DNA of 54,529 bases from Prevotella sp902465605 (GCA_902465605.1 CABQNT010000016.1:1-54529), one strand, 5' to 3'. Shown: positions 1 to 8,888, numbered from the stretch's first letter. The notes: a model not told the origin generated them from the sequence alone. Program-made: numbers and translations.

Positions 1-72
1 AATAGTGCTCAAAAACAAGAATGATAGAGAATGGGTAAGGTTTTGCAGAGGTCTCAAAATATTTTATAATTC

Positions 73-118
73 CGTAGGGGCGTTATTTTGACGAAACGCG
101 ATAAATCACGCTCCTACG
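73..118. repeat. Imperfect inverted repeat, GTAGGGGCG type
   Basis: Arms beginning CGTAGGGGCG (73-82) and ending CGCTCCTACG (109-118) pair over nine positions with one mismatch. A related half-site, ATGAATCACACCCCTACA, lies at about 9119-9136. It looks like a dispersed intergenic repeat; no coding role is visible. The rest of 1-322 holds only this and the hairpin at 224-277. Confidence 0.4.
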
Positions 119-223
119 CGCATTAAATAGAGTAAGAAAGAGTGTGGCAGGGACATGCAAACATATTTCACAACCACGCCACCTCATTTACGAGTTGCCC
201 CACTCATGAACGGTTCTGCTGGT

Positions 224-277
224 AAATTTAAAGGCTGGCTCTAACCCATCATCAGGTTAGAGCCAGCCTTTAAATTT
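224..277. terminator. 23-bp perfect hairpin downstream of the GH92 gene
   Basis: Two 23-base arms (224-246 and 255-277) are perfectly complementary around an 8-base loop. The ends are A/T-rich on both sides, so it could stop transcription from either direction. It lies 45 bp past the stop codon of the GH92 gene and is the most likely terminator for it. There is no long U tract, so termination is inferred from stem strength. Confidence 0.7.
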
Positions 278-322
278 ATCTTCTCAATCAACGCCATTCG
301 GGCGATGAATGTTCATGCTCGC

Positions 323-2653
323 TTATCTGCGACGTCTGCTTTTCTTACTTTTCACGCTTTTCGTTGCGGTCAGTTCTTTCGTGAACGAATAAGGAGCGTC
401 ACTGTCGCTGATGCCACGCTGCTTATTGGGGGTACTACCCATGACATACTGGATGTTGCCGCCCCGCATCAACTGGTCGTGCGTGAAGAAGTTCTTGGTG
501 GAAGGCGTGCCGTTGACGCTCAACGACTGGATGTATTTGTTCTCTTGACTACAGTTTTGCGCCGTGATGGTCATGGTCTTGCCGTTCTCCAAATGCAGGG
601 TCATCTTGTCAAAGTAAGGTGTACCAATGACATACTGGTTGGCACCTGGACAAACGGGATAGAAACCCATGGCCGAGAAGACATACCAAGCAGAGGTTTG
701 TCCGTTGTCCTCATCACCGCAATAGCCATCGGCATGAGCCGTGTAGAGCTTGTCCATCACCTCGCGAATCCAGTATTGAGCCTTCCAAGGCTGCCCAGCA
801 TAGTTGTACATGTAAATCATATGCTGGATGGGCTGGTTGCCATGGGCATAGTTACCCATGTTCATAATTTGCATTTCGCGAATCTCATGGATAACGCCTC
901 CGTAGTAACTGTCATCGAACAAGGGCGGAACATTAAAGACTGAATCGAGCATTTGGACGAAGGTTTCCTTGTCTCCCATGAGGTTGATCAAGCCCTGTGG
1001 GTCGTGGAATACGGACCAAGAGTAATGCCAGGAATTGCCTTCTGTAAACGCATCACCCCACTTTAAGGGACTGAACGGTGTCTGGAACTTACCATCCTGA
1101 TTGCGACCGCGCATCAAGTTGGTTTCCTTATCGAATACGTTCTTATAGTTCATGGCGTTCTTCTTGTACTGAGCCAGTTCTTTTTCAGACTTACCCAGCG
1201 ACTTACCAAACTGATAGATGCACCAGTCATCGTAGGCATACTCCAAGGTACGAGCCACGTTCTCATTAATCTTCACGTCGTAAGGCACATAACCCAATTT
1301 GTTGTAATACTCCCATCCCAAGCGACCCGTTGAGCTAACCTTTGGGTGAACCGCGTTGGCACCATGCGTCACGGCTTTCCACAACGTTTCAGCATCGTAA
1401 TCACGCAGACCTTTCAGGTAAGCGTCTGCCACGACAGATGCCGAGTTGTTGCCCACCATGCAGCCGCGATGGCCAGGACTTGCCCACTCTGGCAGGAACC
1501 CACTCTCGAGATAAGCATTGGCCAAACCCTCTTGCATCTTGACGTTCATGGACGGATAGATGAGGTTGAGCATGGGGAACAAACAGCGGAACGTGTCCCA
1601 GAAGCCTGTGTCGGTAAACATGTAACCTGGCAACACCTTGCCGTTGTACGGACTGTAATGGACGATTTTTCCATTGGCATCTTTCTCGTAGAAACTGCGT
1701 GGGAACAATACAGAGCGGTAAAGACATGAGTAGAAGGTACGCAAATGGTCTACATTTTTATCTTCCACCTCAATTCGGCTCAACGTTTTGTTCCAAGTCT
1801 GTCGGCCCTGTGCCTTGATTTGTTCGAACGACAGGTTGCCCAGCTCCTGCAAGTTGAGTTCTGCTTGCTCAGGGCTGATGAAAGAAGAGGCGATACGGGC
1901 ATGCACTTGCTCGCCTCGTTTGGTCTTGAAGCCGATGATGGCACCAGCGTGATTGACCGTCGCCTCAGTGGAACCTTGTTTGATTTGGCCATCGGCCACT
2001 GCAGCTTTGTATGTGAAAGGCTTGTCAAACTTGATGACAAAATAATTCTTGAAATTGTCGGGTACGCCTCCACTGTTGCGTGTAGTGTATCCTATAATCT
2101 TGTTTTCTGAAGGAATAATCTTCACAGAAGACCCGCGGTCGAGGGCATCTACCACCACATACGACTGGTCGGTCTCGGGGAATGTGAACCTGAACATGAC
2201 GGCCCGCTCTGTCGGAGTCAATTCCGTCACCACGTCGTGGTCAGCCAAATAGACGCGATAGTAATAGGGTTTGGCCACTTCGGCCTTGTGTGAGAACCAA
2301 CTGGCACGTTCGTCTTCATTAAACACCGGCTTGCCGGTGATGGGCATGATGGCAAACTGTCCGTAGTCGTTGATCCATGGACTGGGTTGATGAGTTTGCT
2401 TAAATCCGCGAAGTTTGTCGGCTGTATAAACATAAGCCCATCCATCTCCCATCTTACCTGTTTGAGGCATCCAGAAGTTCATGCCCCAAGGCAGGGCGAT
2501 GGCCGGATAGGTATTACCTGTTGAGAGGGAAACCTTGGACAGGGTACCCACCAAAGGGTTCACATAATCTACGGGGTCTAGTTTGTCAAGTGCACTTGCG
2601 TTCATGGCAGTAACCAGTGCGAGTGCAGACAGACACGTTTTAATGATGTTCAT
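323..2653 (-). CDS. GH92 alpha-1,2-mannosidase, secreted
   Basis: This 776-residue protein has a signal peptide (about residues 1-21) followed by the GH92 N-terminal beta domain and C-terminal (alpha/alpha)6 domain, the usual length for the family. The general acid lies in FTEGNSW (E538) and the catalytic aspartates in GDEDNGQ (D647, D649); their spacing matches the characterised Bacteroides enzyme BT3990. H589-E590 (GVIHEIREM) matches the His-Glu pair linked in BT3990 to alpha-1,2 specificity, as I recall that work. It should act in the periplasm or at the cell surface, removing mannose from mannans or high-mannose N-glycans in a Ca-dependent way. The C-terminus is an unusual basic tail (KSKKSRRRR). 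GH125 lies close by on the same strand, which supports a mannoside role. No SusC/SusD pair is seen. Confidence 0.95.
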   Translation of the reverse strand: MNIIKTCLSALALVTAMNASALDKLDPVDYVNPLVGTLSKVSLSTGNTYPAIALPWGMNFWMPQTGKMGDGWAYVYTADKLRGFKQTHQPSPWINDYGQFAIMPITGKPVFNEDERASWFSHKAEVAKPYYYRVYLADHDVVTELTPTERAVMFRFTFPETDQSYVVVDALDRGSSVKIIPSENKIIGYTTRNSGGVPDNFKNYFVIKFDKPFTYKAAVADGQIKQGSTEATVNHAGAIIGFKTKRGEQVHARIASSFISPEQAELNLQELGNLSFEQIKAQGRQTWNKTLSRIEVEDKNVDHLRTFYSCLYRSVLFPRSFYEKDANGKIVHYSPYNGKVLPGYMFTDTGFWDTFRCLFPMLNLIYPSMNVKMQEGLANAYLESGFLPEWASPGHRGCMVGNNSASVVADAYLKGLRDYDAETLWKAVTHGANAVHPKVSSTGRLGWEYYNKLGYVPYDVKINENVARTLEYAYDDWCIYQFGKSLGKSEKELAQYKKNAMNYKNVFDKETNLMRGRNQDGKFQTPFSPLKWGDAFTEGNSWHYSWSVFHDPQGLINLMGDKETFVQMLDSVFNVPPLFDDSYYGGVIHEIREMQIMNMGNYAHGNQPIQHMIYMYNYAGQPWKAQYWIREVMDKLYTAHADGYCGDEDNGQTSAWYVFSAMGFYPVCPGANQYVIGTPYFDKMTLHLENGKTMTITAQNCSQENKYIQSLSVNGTPSTKNFFTHDQLMRGGNIQYVMGSTPNKQRGISDSDAPYSFTKELTATKSVKSKKSRRRR

Positions 2654-2684
2654 ATTATTTATTTAGTTAGTGTTATTAGCATGG

Positions 2685-2716
2685 CAAATTTACAACAAAA
2701 AACAGGAACAGGCAAA
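2685..2716 (-). promoter_or_regulatory. Promoter of the GH92 gene
   Basis: On the minus strand there is TTTG (2716-2713), a 20-bp spacer, then TAAATTTG (2692-2685), matching the Bacteroidetes -33/-7 consensus. Transcription would start about 25 bp before the GH92 ATG. Confidence 0.65.
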
Positions 2717-3105
2717 TGCGTTATCATTTATTCACTTTTACGTTGGACGCACCCAACTGAAACCATTCATTGCCTATCGGTCATCAAGCGCAACGAACAT
2801 GCCGTTACGCTCGATGTGTCTATTCTGCTTCTGGCAAGATTCTATGAAACCTGCCCTGCATGAAGTGATTTAATTAGTCTATTTGTGAAGAGCTGAACCT
2901 AATTCATCACGTTCTACAGAATTATAAAATATTTTATCTGTTTTTTTACCCTTAAAACGGCTCTTGAAAACTTTCAATATAGAAATTTGGCGAAAAATGC
3001 ATCGTAGTTGGCAAATTCGCCAATTATAAAGAGGTTCTATGTCAAGAAAATTCATTAAAACCGCACATCTTGTTTTTCAGTCAATCCGCAGGTTGAGTTG
3101 CTGTT
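2717..3105. other. Gene-free stretch with one dyad
   Basis: I see no convincing gene here. The only clear structure is an 8-bp dyad, TTGGCGAA (2987-2994) and TTCGCCAA (3016-3023), separated by 21 bases. It could be an operator or a weak terminator for the glycosyltransferase gene that ends at 3106. Short reading frames on the plus strand have no recognisable content. Confidence 0.4.
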
Positions 3106-3999
3106 TTACAGTAACTGGTGCAGGCAGCGATGTAACATGCACAGGCGTCTCATGCCAAAAAGACGAAGCAGCTTTAATTTCAGGGTGCCGTAAAAGGGAA
3201 GTGTGGGAAGCTGAATGTCGTTCACATTGCCCGTCAATTCGTAGGTATGCAACTGGACATTTAACACATGGGCATAGTAAGCGCCAAAGCCTTCGTAGGC
3301 TTGAAGGGATGTATTTTCCAATACGTTGAGATGCGCTTGCAACAGGTCTTTCCATTCATTGCCCTGTGCCCGAGCCGTTATACCATTCTTATTATAGGTA
3401 TATTGGTAAAACCCGATAGGAGTGGTACGAACACAGCGAACCTTACCTAACAACTGTGGAAGCACAAAGACGTCCTCAAATTTACGACCAACTGGAAACT
3501 GGATGGTGTCAAACAGTACTCGTTTGAATATTTTATTACAGGCGAAACCATGCAGATATGCCTTGGCTTCGAACCAATAGCGCCACACATCGTGATAACA
3601 CTTGTCGTGAAGCACATGCGTTTCCACGCTCTTCCCATCGTCTCTGACAAATGAATATTCCAACAAATCGATATCGTCATCCGCTTGTAATACCTTCATC
3701 AGCGAGAGATAGAGGTCGGCATCCAAGTAATCATCCGAGTCAACAAAAGTGACATACCTACCTTGTGCCACCGTTAACCCCGTGTTTCGAGCCGCAGAGA
3801 GTCCCGCATTGTCCTGGTGAATGACGGTGATATTCTTTTTGTTGAGATAAGTATCACAGAGAACAGCTGAGCCATCTGTCGACCCATCATCCACCAAGAT
3901 GACTTCCATATCAGGAACATTCTGAGCCAACACGCTCTGCACACACCTTTCAAGGGTGTGTTCTACATTGTAAACGGGGATGATGACAGACAGCAACAT
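3106..3999 (-). CDS. Family 2 glycosyltransferase
   Basis: The product has 297 residues and a GT-A fold start (SVIIPVYN at residues 4-11), the nucleotide-binding LVDDGSTDGS, and the metal-binding DSDD in VTFVDSDDYLD at about residue 90. It should move a sugar from a nucleotide-sugar donor on the cytoplasmic side of the membrane. The C-terminal half resembles capsule or LPS GT2 enzymes with no membrane helix. It stands alone between GH92 and GH125, with more than 300 bp free on each side, so it need not share their role. Acceptor and donor cannot be predicted. Confidence 0.9.
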   Translation of the reverse strand: MLLSVIIPVYNVEHTLERCVQSVLAQNVPDMEVILVDDGSTDGSAVLCDTYLNKKNITVIHQDNAGLSAARNTGLTVAQGRYVTFVDSDDYLDADLYLSLMKVLQADDDIDLLEYSFVRDDGKSVETHVLHDKCYHDVWRYWFEAKAYLHGFACNKIFKRVLFDTIQFPVGRKFEDVFVLPQLLGKVRCVRTTPIGFYQYTYNKNGITARAQGNEWKDLLQAHLNVLENTSLQAYEGFGAYYAHVLNVQLHTYELTGNVNDIQLPTLPFYGTLKLKLLRLFGMRRLCMLHRCLHQLL

Positions 4000-4164
4000 C
4001 TACTTTAATCAGGTCTGATGAATTAATTTTTAATACCTATTTTCACATTCCAAGTCTGGGCCTGAACTACAAAGTGAGTCATATTATATCTACTACAATC
4101 CCACTTGTACCGTATGAATCGGCGGAAAATGGTTCGATAGCCTTTTCATTTTTTCATCGTTTGG

Positions 4165-4193
4165 CAAAAGTAAGCAATATCCTTGATAATCAA
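4165..4193 (-). promoter_or_regulatory. Candidate promoter of the glycosyltransferase gene
   Basis: TACTTTTG on the minus strand (4172-4165) matches TAnnTTTG, with CTTG about 18 bp further upstream. The implied leader of about 165 bases is long. The rest of 4000-4350 has no gene I can support. Confidence 0.35.
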
Positions 4194-4293
4194 GAAAGAA
4201 AAGGTTTATTCTTCTTGTTGCGGCATTCGTTAAGCGCACAACCGTCTGAACAAACAAACGTTCCAAACAATGGAGAACGATAAGAAAAACGAA

Positions 4294-4321
4294 TGCCGGG
4301 CCACCTTAATGGAACCCGGCA
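4294..4321 (-). terminator. Terminator of the GH125 gene
   Basis: Arms TGCCGGG and CCCGGCA pair across a 14-base loop. Read on the minus strand the stem is followed by ATTCGTTTTTC. It lies 30 bp past the GH125 stop codon. Confidence 0.7.
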
Positions 4322-4350
4322 CGAAAGTGAGATATAAAAAGTTGTTCTGA

Positions 4351-5811
4351 TTATCGTTTCGCACTCAACAATACGTTTAGTTTGCCGTCGTCAATGAGCT
4401 TGATAATCAGTTCACCGAAGAGCGTGTTCTGCCAAGCAAACCAAGAACGAGTGAATTTTGTGGCATCGTTTTTATGGAAAGACTCGTGCATGAAGCCCAA
4501 TCCGGCATCGGTACGCATGAGCTGTTCGATACATTCTTTGATTTCAGTGTCGTTGTTGCTGGTAAAGGCTTTCATCATAATGGTCATCGGCCAAATCATA
4601 TCATATCCAGTATGCGGTCCACCAACACCTTCTCCCGCTGTGCCCTTGAAGAAATAAGGATTGTCCTCGCTCCACACAAAGCGACGCGTGTTCTGGTAAA
4701 TAGGGTCGTTCACGTCTACATCACCCAGGTAGGCCATGCCTAACAAACTGGGCACATTGGCATCGTCCATGAGCAACTGGTTGCCGAAGCCATCAACCTC
4801 AAAAGCATAAATCTTGCCATATTTGGGGTGGTTGTGTATCGCATATTTCTGTAAAGCAGCTGCCACCTCATCGGCCAAAGCGGTACATTGGCTGGCCAAG
4901 ACGGTGTTCTTGTTAACCTTTGTCAGAATCTCAGCAGCCTTGCGAAGTGAAGAAACCGCCATGAAATTGGAAGGAACAAGGAACAAAAAGGTGGTAGCGT
5001 CGTCTGACGGGCGGAAGAATGAGGCAATGAGTCCAATTGGCTTCACAGGGTTTCCCAATCCATCGTTTGACACGGTATCCAATTGTCGCTCGGTCTTGCG
5101 TTGGAATTTGTACGGTCCTACACCATTCTTGCGTTGCTGTTCGTGGAACGTCTTCAAGATATTCTTCATGGCCTCTATCCATTCTGGCCCGAAAACAGAG
5201 TCGTCACCGGTTACTTGCCAATAGTGGTAAGCCAAGCGGAGCGGATAGCAAAGCGAGTCAATCTCGTATTTGCGCTCATGCAGTTCGGGCTTCATGTCAG
5301 TCAAGTCGCTCTGCCACTCGCCCCCCGTCGGTCCCATGTTGAAAGCATTGGCGTAGGGATCGATGTTGATACATTTCAATTGACGTAGAATAGTACCGCG
5401 CAACATGGCTTTCAGCTTAGGATCTTTGTTGGCCAATTGAACATAAGGCCACACCTGCGCAGCCGAATCACGCAACCACATGGCGTGAATATCGCCTGTG
5501 TAGACGAAGGTATCATCTTTGCCGTCAAAGTGGACTGTGGTATCTAAGGTGTTGGGAAAACAATTCTCGAACATCCAAGCCAGGTAGGGATTGCCCTTCA
5601 ACAGCTTGCGTACTTCCTTAATTTTCTTTTCAACAGCGTTGGAAACGAACAAACGTTCTGCCATAGGGGGACGCTGGGTTACTAACTTGGTGTTGTCGGC
5701 AGCAGCCACGATGGCTGTGCTTTCAGCAGTCATTGTGTAGGCCATTGCACCATTAGCAGACAGGCCCAACATCAAGCTGGCACCTGCAAACAACTTCATT
5801 CTTTGTTTCAT
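4351..5811 (-). CDS. GH125 exo-alpha-1,6-mannosidase
   Basis: This 486-residue protein has an N-terminal signal peptide (MKQRMKLFAGASLMLGLSAN, cleavage near AMA) and a single GH125 (alpha/alpha)6 domain, the family also known as DUF1237 or Mug157. Conserved blocks include AMWLRDSAAQ (110-119), YEIDSLCYP (182-190, with the likely catalytic D185) and, near the C-terminus, GPHTGYDMIWPM. The family removes non-reducing alpha-1,6-mannose with inversion. With the GH92 enzyme it could strip yeast-type or N-glycan mannosides, GH92 taking alpha-1,2 branches and this enzyme the alpha-1,6 backbone. The upstream region carries the 66-bp promoter-box repeats. Confidence 0.93.
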   Translation of the reverse strand: MKQRMKLFAGASLMLGLSANGAMAYTMTAESTAIVAAADNTKLVTQRPPMAERLFVSNAVEKKIKEVRKLLKGNPYLAWMFENCFPNTLDTTVHFDGKDDTFVYTGDIHAMWLRDSAAQVWPYVQLANKDPKLKAMLRGTILRQLKCINIDPYANAFNMGPTGGEWQSDLTDMKPELHERKYEIDSLCYPLRLAYHYWQVTGDDSVFGPEWIEAMKNILKTFHEQQRKNGVGPYKFQRKTERQLDTVSNDGLGNPVKPIGLIASFFRPSDDATTFLFLVPSNFMAVSSLRKAAEILTKVNKNTVLASQCTALADEVAAALQKYAIHNHPKYGKIYAFEVDGFGNQLLMDDANVPSLLGMAYLGDVDVNDPIYQNTRRFVWSEDNPYFFKGTAGEGVGGPHTGYDMIWPMTIMMKAFTSNNDTEIKECIEQLMRTDAGLGFMHESFHKNDATKFTRSWFAWQNTLFGELIIKLIDDGKLNVLLSAKR

Positions 5812-6007
5812 AAAATTAATCGTTATTTAATATTTGATAATCTTGTCATCATTTCTATCTATTGCAGCAGTGAGATTGGTGGTCTTTGTTGTACCATACC
5901 CGCTATTGTGCCTACAAGCCAGTGCCCAATCAGGGCCATCATTACTATTTTCATGTTGGTTTTTAATCATTTTTTGGGAAAGAAACATCGTTTCCCATGT
6001 TTAAGTA

Positions 6008-6168
6008 AACGAAGCATTTCTTCTGCAAAGATTGAGCAAGCCGAAGACAGAGAAAGTTTACTTTCTATGTTGAGGCGAAGCCTATCTTCTGCAAAGGTAG
6101 TGCGAGCCGAATGCAATCAAGCTTGCTTGGTATTGCTGAGGCGAAGCCTATCTTCTGCAAAGATAGTG
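6008..6168 (-). repeat. Three 66-bp tandem repeats, each with a minus-strand promoter box
   Basis: Units begin at 6008, 6074 and 6140 (the last is partial). Each unit contains, on the minus strand, a -7-like box at the same position: AATCTTTG (6033-6026), TACCTTTG (6099-6092) and TATCTTTG (6165-6158). The box is followed by TGCAGAAGATAGGCTTCG, so that CTATCTT and AAGATAG form a dyad over it. The array sits 200-350 bp upstream of the GH125 start and is the only promoter-like sequence there. Copies of the same motif occur near 18240-18300 and 19045-19090. The remainder of 5812-6305 shows no gene. Confidence 0.7.
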
Positions 6169-6305
6169 AAAAATACAGAGAATGAACGTTACAGGGGGAG
6201 GGAATTAAGCAACGGAAATTCACAATGTTTCCAATGAAAAATGATATATGAAGACATGGCTTCGGCTCCATATCATCGACATCCATGTTATACAAACAAA
6301 AAAAA

Positions 6306-6348
6306 ATCCAACTGTTAGCATCCTGTTTCAGATTTCTAACAGTTGGAT
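6306..6348 (-). terminator. Rho-independent terminator of the transglycosylase gene
   Basis: A 13-bp perfect stem (ATCCAACTGTTAG at 6306-6318 and its complement at 6336-6348) is followed on the minus strand by a run of T (6306-6298). It lies about 40 bp after the stop codon at 6390. Confidence 0.9.
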
Positions 6349-6389
6349 CTCTATAAGTCTTAAATCGGTAAAAAAGCCAAACCCTCTAA

Positions 6390-6833
6390 TTATCCTCTCA
6401 GCACCTTCATCACTTTCCTGAAGTAATGATGCGTACTACGGTTACTGTAGTTAGGTCCACCGTTCCATGAACGGATTGCTTTCTCAACGTTGTTATTCGG
6501 GTTATACACCGATTGAATCAATAGAAACATCTCTTTAGACTTTGCCACACTTAGGCGGTCTGACAGCTTGTAGCGTTTCTTGCTGTTACGTCTTTTCAAG
6601 ATTTGATTGCATTCTGCTACGAGTATCGGCGTGATTTGCATGACACCTACCGAATTTCCGCTCCTCGCATTGACGTTTCCACGACTCTCTACATGAATGA
6701 TTGCCTCCATCACTGGAGTCCAATCGAAATTGCTTGTTGCACTGGTACCTTTCATCTGTCCTGCCAAGGCAAAACCGGGAAGAAAGAGTAAGATTATCCA
6801 TGTTACAAAAACAATCTTTTTTATTCTCTCCAT
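6390..6833 (-). CDS. Small secreted lytic transglycosylase (SLT domain)
   Basis: The 147-residue product has a signal peptide (about residues 1-24, ending ALA) and a minimal SLT/goose-lysozyme-type domain. The catalytic glutamate is in HVESRGN; SVGVMQITP and AIRSWNGGPNY are the other family signatures. It should cleave peptidoglycan between MurNAc and GlcNAc in the periplasm, leaving 1,6-anhydro ends. The protein is short for a free-standing transglycosylase and has no LysM or other binding domain. It resembles the small SLT proteins of conjugative systems, but no transfer genes are near. It has its own promoter, structured leader and terminator, so it is a single-gene unit with likely RNA-level control. 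Confidence 0.88.
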   Translation of the reverse strand: MERIKKIVFVTWIILLFLPGFALAGQMKGTSATSNFDWTPVMEAIIHVESRGNVNARSGNSVGVMQITPILVAECNQILKRRNSKKRYKLSDRLSVAKSKEMFLLIQSVYNPNNNVEKAIRSWNGGPNYSNRSTHHYFRKVMKVLRG

Positions 6834-6847
6834 ATTTACTTATTTAT

Positions 6848-6979
6848 GGAGCCTGGGCTTGACAACGCTCTTGTCAAACATGCCCGGGATGGCAGCTATG
6901 TGAGAACTTTTTTTCTGCTCATCCGGCTCCGTTAGATACTTAGTAGATGGCCTGCTTATAATCACTACAAAATGCCATC
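6848..6979 (-). promoter_or_regulatory. Structured 5' leader RNA of the transglycosylase gene
   Basis: The transcript predicted from the promoter at 6997-7028 has about 155 untranslated bases. Four helices can be drawn. They are GATGGC/GCCATC (6974-6979 with 6946-6951), a closing stem GGAGCC/GGCTCC (6925-6930 with 6848-6853), a weak inner TGAG/CTCA hairpin (6918-6921 with 6901-6904), and a strong inner hairpin. The strong hairpin is formed by the 7-bp palindromic stem TTGACAA/TTGTCAA (6859-6865 with 6871-6877), extended by GGGC/GCCC. Together they make a three-way junction ending 14 bases before the ATG. The layout is like a riboswitch or translational operator; I do not recognise a known class. 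Confidence 0.6.
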
Positions 6980-6996
6980 TCTATTTTTATCGGGTG

Positions 6997-7028
6997 CAAA
7001 GGTATGCAAAAAAAGGCGAACAGACAAA
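6997..7028 (-). promoter_or_regulatory. Promoter of the transglycosylase gene
   Basis: On the minus strand there is TTTG (7028-7025), 20 bp, then TACCTTTG (7004-6997), a full match to the Bacteroidetes consensus. Confidence 0.75.
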
Positions 7029-7163
7029 TTATTCAATCTTTTTAAGTCTTATTCTCAAAATGTAAGACATTGATTTGTTGATAGTTATCATGCTACAATC
7101 GTCTACACATGGGTCTTCTGGGATGATTGAAACACGAATGACATGGCGACTGTGTAAATGCAA

Positions 7164-7196
7164 AACGCCCTCCGATTATCTCAACCGGAAGGCGTT
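7164..7196 (-). terminator. Terminator of the leucine-rich-repeat gene
   Basis: Arms AACGCCCTCCG and CGGAAGGCGTT pair over 11 positions with one wobble. On the minus strand the stem is followed by TTTTGC. It lies about 45 bp past the stop codon at 7239. Confidence 0.7.
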
Positions 7197-7238
7197 ATTC
7201 ATTGTTTTTAGCACCGTTCGCTGGTGTAAGCGACGTGT

Positions 7239-8888
7239 TTACTTCGTCATCTTGCGCACGGTACTTGTGCCGTTGCTTCTCACCTCTTTAATAAGGTACA
7301 AGCCATGGATAGGTTCGGCGTTGAGCCGTTGGCCGCTGAGATTGTAATACAAGTAGCGCACGACTTCGCTTGAATCTTCTGGGAGCAACCGGTTAATGCC
7401 CGATGTGATTTTCTCGGTTACCTTCCAACCTTTCTGCTCCGCCTCGGCCTTGTGTACATCGGCACTGTTCTGACACGAGTACACCAGCTGATCGCTCCAC
7501 GTCACGCCTTGGATGGGCTTCTTACCTTTGATGTCAGGCAAAGCTGCGATGATTTTATTCAGTTCAGCATCAGCAATGGCATTGTCCTGAAGAAAGAGTC
7601 CTCGCAGACTTTTTTTGCCCTGAAGGTCGAGCGTGGTGAGTTTATTATGTTCGGTTGCTACCAGATGGAGGTCTTTGTTGGCCGACAAATCCAGGCTGGC
7701 AATCTCATTGCTGTCGCAACGGAGGTAATACATGCTCGGGTTTTTAGAGATGTCGAGGGTAGTCAACTTGTTGTTGCCGATATTGAAATCAAACAGGGAA
7801 GGGTTGTTGCTCACATCGATGTTAGTAAGCCGGTTGTGCTCGGCATAAAGCGTGTTGACCATCTTATTGGTTGTGATGTCCAGCTCAGAGAGGTTGTTGT
7901 AAGAAATGCGCAACAAGGCCAACTGCGGCTGAGACTTGGTGCTGAATTTAGACAGGTTGTTGTGTTCCACATTGATCCACCGCAGGTTGCGATTGGGGGT
8001 CAAGTCCAGCTCCGACAATTTGTTGTTGTACAGGTACAAGCCGGTGAGTTGAAACAAGGGCACCAGGTTGATGCTCTCCAGCTGATTGAAACTCAGGTTG
8101 AGCAAATCCAGCTTGTTATCCCGCGGGAACACGATATTTTTGATCTCATTGTGGTCGGCATACAGTTTCATCAAGGCCGGCACGCCGGTAAGGTCGAGCG
8201 TTTTAATTTTGTTGCCTGAGCAAGAAAGCTCATCGAGATTTCTCAAGCCCGTAACGTCAATGTCAGTCAACTCGTTGTTATCACAGTTTACATCTTCCAG
8301 AACAGTGTTCTCGTCCTTGGGAAGTAATAAATTAGTGAGGCGGTTGACAGACACGTCGACCTTCGAAAGGTTCTTCATGCCGCTGCAATCCATCTTGCCT
8401 GGAATCTTGTTGTCACTGAGGTCGATTACCTTCAAGTCGTTGCAGCCAGAGAAATCCATCTCGTTTTCAATTTCATTTTTTGCAGCGTATAGTCCAGTCA
8501 TCTTCGTCATGTGCGACACGTTCAGATGTTTGATGTTGTTTTCATAGATATGTAGACGCTGAATGTTGGGACAACCACTCAAATCCATTTCTTCGATCTC
8601 TTGAGCGACGGCAACAATTTGCACAAAATCGCCATACAGCTTCACCTGCTTTCCCTTCACGTAATCGATGCAAAACTGCGTTTTGTCATACTTTTTGAGA
8701 ACGCCGTTGCCCCAATCTACCGAAAAGCTGCCAGTTGCTGCCAGTCCAACTTTCACAGGCTTGTTCACATGTGCCTCGTTATAGGTAAACACTGCAGCTG
8801 GCTTGTCGGTGTCAGCTGCCATGACCGACCAGGATGCACAGGTAAAAAGTGCAATCATGAGTAAAATTTTCTTCATACTTTGTCTCAT
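7239..8888 (-). CDS. Secreted leucine-rich-repeat protein
   Basis: The product has 549 residues: a signal peptide (about 1-24), a short N-terminal region, then about 17 leucine-rich repeats of 20-22 residues (roughly 90-470). The repeats have patterns such as LDLS..N.L..LD, as in bacterial internalin-type or BspA-like proteins. The C-terminus carries YNLSGQRL and GLYLI followed by a basic end, a motif common at the ends of secreted Prevotella proteins and shared with the protein ending at 31461. Such proteins usually bind host proteins or other bacteria at the cell surface; the ligand here is unknown. An 88-bp array of 22-bp repeats lies just upstream. Confidence 0.85.
   Translation of the reverse strand: MRQSMKKILLMIALFTCASWSVMAADTDKPAAVFTYNEAHVNKPVKVGLAATGSFSVDWGNGVLKKYDKTQFCIDYVKGKQVKLYGDFVQIVAVAQEIEEMDLSGCPNIQRLHIYENNIKHLNVSHMTKMTGLYAAKNEIENEMDFSGCNDLKVIDLSDNKIPGKMDCSGMKNLSKVDVSVNRLTNLLLPKDENTVLEDVNCDNNELTDIDVTGLRNLDELSCSGNKIKTLDLTGVPALMKLYADHNEIKNIVFPRDNKLDLLNLSFNQLESINLVPLFQLTGLYLYNNKLSELDLTPNRNLRWINVEHNNLSKFSTKSQPQLALLRISYNNLSELDITTNKMVNTLYAEHNRLTNIDVSNNPSLFDFNIGNNKLTTLDISKNPSMYYLRCDSNEIASLDLSANKDLHLVATEHNKLTTLDLQGKKSLRGLFLQDNAIADAELNKIIAALPDIKGKKPIQGVTWSDQLVYSCQNSADVHKAEAEQKGWKVTEKITSGINRLLPEDSSEVVRYLYYNLSGQRLNAEPIHGLYLIKEVRSNGTSTVRKMTK

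Noticed and set aside
305..943. 212-codon plus-strand frame opposite GH92
   Set aside because: It lies fully antisense to a well-supported GH92 gene and has no recognisable domain.
6390..6833. Part of a conjugative element
   Set aside because: Small SLT proteins occur in such elements, but no tra, mob or integrase gene is nearby.
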